Positions 61,856-64,000 of a stretch of 64,000 nt of DNA are shown here, piece by piece. How positions within the stretch are numbered: the stretch's first letter is position 1; the number at the start of each line of letters is the position of its first letter. The notes below the pieces were generated by a model. It saw nothing but the letters and a program-made list of their open reading frames with translations, searched no databases and was not told the DNA's origin. The position numbers and the translations under genes were made by a program. Source of the DNA: G963676655 sp963678305. Lineage in GTDB: Bacteria > Verrucomicrobiota > Lentisphaeria > Victivallales > Victivallaceae. Location: the NCBI GenBank assembly GCA_963678305.2, contig CAXXVV010000014.1, forward strand, positions 124,001-188,000, written 5' to 3'.

Positions 61856-62536
61856 TCAATTATTCCAATAATGCCTCGGATAAGGAATCCATTCCGGCTC
61901 TTTTAGATAAGATGGAACAGGGTCGGTGATGGAGATATTCATATCCGGGTAAATTGATTTAAGAGAACCAACGTGTCCGTCAACATATAAGCAGTTCCAG
62001 GCTCCCAAATGCCGTTGAGCGGGGCGATATGCTATATAAAATGGATGAATCTGAGCCCACGATCTATAGCCGTATTTGGCACTGTCTCCAACATAACAGA
62101 TCTTTGAAGGGAGTTTTACTTTGACCATTTTGACCCGGGATGATTTGTTGCCTAATATTTTTTCAAGCATAATGTTAATGCCGTAATTAGACCAGTACCA
62201 GTCATTAGTCTTTTTGTCAATAGCCGAATTACATTTGAAAACACCGGCGGGATCATCCATATTCAGGGTGGAATTCGCAGGCAGATACCCCAGCGCGGTC
62301 AGAGTCAGCGGCCAGTAACTGAATCCGGGATTATTCTGTCCGATCAACCAGCCTTCAAATTCATTACTGTACATAGTTAATGCCGTTCCCTGCTGCTTAA
62401 GATTGCTGGCACATTTAATTGCTTTTGCCCTATCCCTGGCCTGATTAAGGGCTGGCAGCAGCATCGAAGCAAGTATGGCTATAATAGCAATAACCACCAA
62501 AAGCTCAATAAGCGTAAAAAACTGTTTTCTTTTCAT
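61856..62536 (-). CDS. Pseudopilin-like protein C
   Basis: 226 residues. MKRKQFFTLIELLVVIAIIA then ILASMLLPALNQARDRAKA is the prepilin segment, with Phe rather than Gly before the FTLIE core. The C-terminal region has RHLGAWNCLYVDGHVGSL, the H-X9-DG motif. It lies between a LacI-type regulator gene and the secreted TIM-barrel gene, all on the minus strand. Its coding DNA is well diverged from copies A and B. Confidence 0.85.
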   Translation of the reverse strand: MKRKQFFTLIELLVVIAIIAILASMLLPALNQARDRAKAIKCASNLKQQGTALTMYSNEFEGWLIGQNNPGFSYWPLTLTALGYLPANSTLNMDDPAGVFKCNSAIDKKTNDWYWSNYGINIMLEKILGNKSSRVKMVKVKLPSKICYVGDSAKYGYRSWAQIHPFYIAYRPAQRHLGAWNCLYVDGHVGSLKSIYPDMNISITDPVPSYLKEPEWIPYPRHYWNN

Positions 62537-62662
62537 TTAAATCCTCATTTTCTTAAAATTAAATTTTATCTGTAGTGACTCCAATGCCTCTATTAACACC
62601 CGACTTCATGCTTGCGCATTTTCTCATAACATTACATATTCTTTCTCCTGCAATAAATTCTT

Positions 62663-63637
62663 TTATTTTGTATATACAGATACAGACATACGTTCGATTA
62701 TTTTACATTTTATTTCTTTGAAAACCCGGGGAGAACTCTGGGGTTTATTTTTTATAATTTTTGAAACTAGAGACATTACTTCCGTTGCAAGTTGATGTAT
62801 ATTCAGGTCAATTGTCGTAAACGGAGGCGTTTGCCAGCGTGAAATTTCCTTGTGCTCCGAAGTTATTACCGACATATCGTCCGGCACCCTGATATTAAGT
62901 ATATCAAGAGCATATTTAGTCTCGGCAACCAGGCTTTCCCCACACACGATCAAAGCCGTTGCGTTTGTTTTGCGCACTTGCGCAATAAGTTCAATCATGC
63001 TGTACTGCCCCATCTTGTACTGCAATTCAGGGATATATTCAACTTGATGTTTTTGGATAGACTCCTTATACCCCCTGATTCGTTCTCTTGAAGATGACTC
63101 AAAATTATTACTATCAACAATCAGAGCAATGCGCCTGTGCTTATGTTCATACAAATAATCAAATGCCAGCTTTACTCCCTGAGCATGATCAGAGCTTACG
63201 CCGTTACAAAACTCAATCCTTTTGTTTACAACCACTAACGGCAACTCCAGAGCGGTCAGAGCTTGTTCATTTTCTCTTATTTCGGGTTCACTCAAAAGTA
63301 GAATTGCCGCTTTAGTATGAACTTTAATAATACCTTGAATATCTTTCAGCTCAACGATCCTGACCAACAGCTTCTGGTTGGTAATTTCCGCGATCAAAGC
63401 CCCCAGCAGCAAATTGAAAAAACCGCAAAAATTATGAAACTCTGACAAGTCTTTGATAATAATAACAACACTTTCCTGAGCAATGACCTGCTTAGGGGCA
63501 TAATTTAATTTCTGGGCCGCTTCAAGCACTTTTGCTCGAATCTTATCGTTGACTGTTGCTTTGCCCGTAAACACCCGGGATACTGTCGCTTTAGAAACCC
63601 CGCATGTTTCGGCTATTGTATTTATATCTGTTCTCAT
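62663..63637 (-). CDS. LacI-family transcriptional regulator
   Basis: 324 residues. The HTH TDINTIAETCGVSKATVSRV with FTGKATVNDKIRAKVLEAAQ is at 2-50. The effector domain has VVIIIKDLSEF, ILLSEPEIRE, VSSDHAQGVKLAFDYLYEHK, RIALIVDSNNF and ALIVCGESLVAE. It senses a sugar and probably represses the genes downstream on the same strand. A LacI-type operator lies 33 bp upstream of its start, which suggests autoregulation. Confidence 0.92.
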   Translation of the reverse strand: MRTDINTIAETCGVSKATVSRVFTGKATVNDKIRAKVLEAAQKLNYAPKQVIAQESVVIIIKDLSEFHNFCGFFNLLLGALIAEITNQKLLVRIVELKDIQGIIKVHTKAAILLLSEPEIRENEQALTALELPLVVVNKRIEFCNGVSSDHAQGVKLAFDYLYEHKHRRIALIVDSNNFESSSRERIRGYKESIQKHQVEYIPELQYKMGQYSMIELIAQVRKTNATALIVCGESLVAETKYALDILNIRVPDDMSVITSEHKEISRWQTPPFTTIDLNIHQLATEVMSLVSKIIKNKPQSSPRVFKEIKCKIIERMSVSVYTK

Positions 63638-64000
63638 TACTAGCTCTGTTATTTATTTTGAATAGTTCGTGAAACCGTTTCATTTATTATAGATGGTTTC
63701 TTTGATTTTGTCAATACCCTGACTGTATTTTTTTCAAAAAAATGCGATTTAGCTGATAATACGTCACGGAGAAACCGCGGCAGGGGATTAAGGATCATTA
63801 CTTATGATGATTCAACCGAAGATTAAATATGCGGTCATGCATATTTAAATATTGGCTTATAGACTGCGATTTGAGCTGGCAACCGCGATTAATCAATATG
63901 ATTATTTTAGCAACAATACTCAACGTGATATTAAAAAGATAAGAATTCAAAATTCGATTCGTTATAATAAAGCCAGCCGTCAAAATACCCGGCTACGACA
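63638..64000. other. 363-bp region upstream of the LacI gene, no gene seen
   Basis: Apart from the LacI-type operator at 63670-63682, the DNA is AT-rich with no ribosome site or coding frame that convinces. A 61-codon minus-strand frame at 63798-63983 has no recognisable features. The next gene probably starts beyond the window. Confidence 0.5.
63670..63682. promoter_or_regulatory. LacI/GalR-type operator upstream of the LacI gene
   Basis: TGAAAC-C-GTTTCA is a 13-bp palindrome with the CG-centred form used by LacI-family proteins. It lies 33 bp before the LacI start. TGAAACGGTTTCT at 61700-61712 matches its reverse complement at 12 of 13 positions. Confidence 0.65.

Noticed and set aside
63798..63983. 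61-codon minus-strand frame near the right edge
   Set aside because: It is AT-rich with no ribosome site or similarity.
1..64000. CRISPR array, tRNA or rRNA genes, prophage
   Set aside because: No regularly spaced direct repeats with unique spacers, no cloverleaf or rRNA-like sequence and no phage structural genes were seen, although reading by eye could miss a tRNA.

Overview
The window looks like chromosomal DNA from a member of the Lentisphaerota or a close relative in the Planctomycetes-Verrucomicrobia-Chlamydiae group. This is inferred from gene content, not from a marker gene. The clues are four short pseudopilin-like proteins with an FTLIELLVVIAIIAILA-type N-terminus, several proteins of kinds common in that phylum (a cytoplasmic sulfatase, two GH130 enzymes, a DUF6259-like protein, a DUF1961-like protein, an FAD oxidoreductase next to glycan genes, a sodium:solute symporter), and a REP-associated tyrosine transposase. 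No rRNA, tRNA or CRISPR array was seen.

Layout. 0-7 kb: the end of an IclR-family regulator, a tandem Fe-S protein of the QueG-like class, a small membrane protein, then a minus-strand set of histidine kinase, sigma-54 response regulator and purine permease. 7.2-8 kb: a truncated IS30-type element. 8-10.7 kb: a minus-strand run of two secreted Lys/Ala-rich proteins, tatD and nudC. 10.8-16.5 kb: a GT4 glycosyltransferase, an ABC exporter and a DUF2157/DUF4401/GDYXXLXY membrane operon. 16.6-19.2 kb: a small membrane protein, a winged-helix regulator and a B12-type radical SAM enzyme, with the same 17-bp palindrome before the first and third genes. 19.3-22.3 kb: hom and aspartokinase, then a MITE-like element between the kinase stop codon and its terminator. 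22.3-34.6 kb: a RAYT transposase, DUF1961-like and aldo/keto reductase genes, a pseudopilin, lacZ-type GH2, folD, an ECF sigma/anti-sigma pair, a UroD/MtaA-type protein and unknown genes. 35-39.6 kb: a DeoR regulator followed by fused E1 and E2 of a 2-oxoacid dehydrogenase. 39.7-45.1 kb: an unknown small protein, a sulfatase with a sugar isomerase-like protein, a peroxiredoxin and zwf. 45.2-63.6 kb: a glycan-utilisation region with an MFS-HEAT transporter, GntR and LacI regulators, two GH130 proteins, three pseudopilins, a large SGNH-CBM-DUF6259 protein, an FAD oxidoreductase, an SSS symporter and a secreted TIM-barrel protein.

How the genes may work together. The 45-63 kb block reads as a polysaccharide or host-glycan locus without SusC/SusD: secreted or surface hydrolases trim the substrate, the SSS and MFS carriers import products, and the GH130 proteins phosphorolyse mannosides in the cytoplasm. 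GntR and LacI proteins probably control it. The pyruvate dehydrogenase-type genes, zwf, lacZ and the aldo/keto reductase fit saccharolytic central metabolism.

Most notable signals: the duplicated palindrome of the radical SAM operon, an SGNH hydrolase domain whose motif blocks are circularly permuted, tandem heptanucleotide repeats in four intergenic regions, an E2 protein with two apparent subunit-binding domains, and the MITE-like insertion after the aspartokinase gene.
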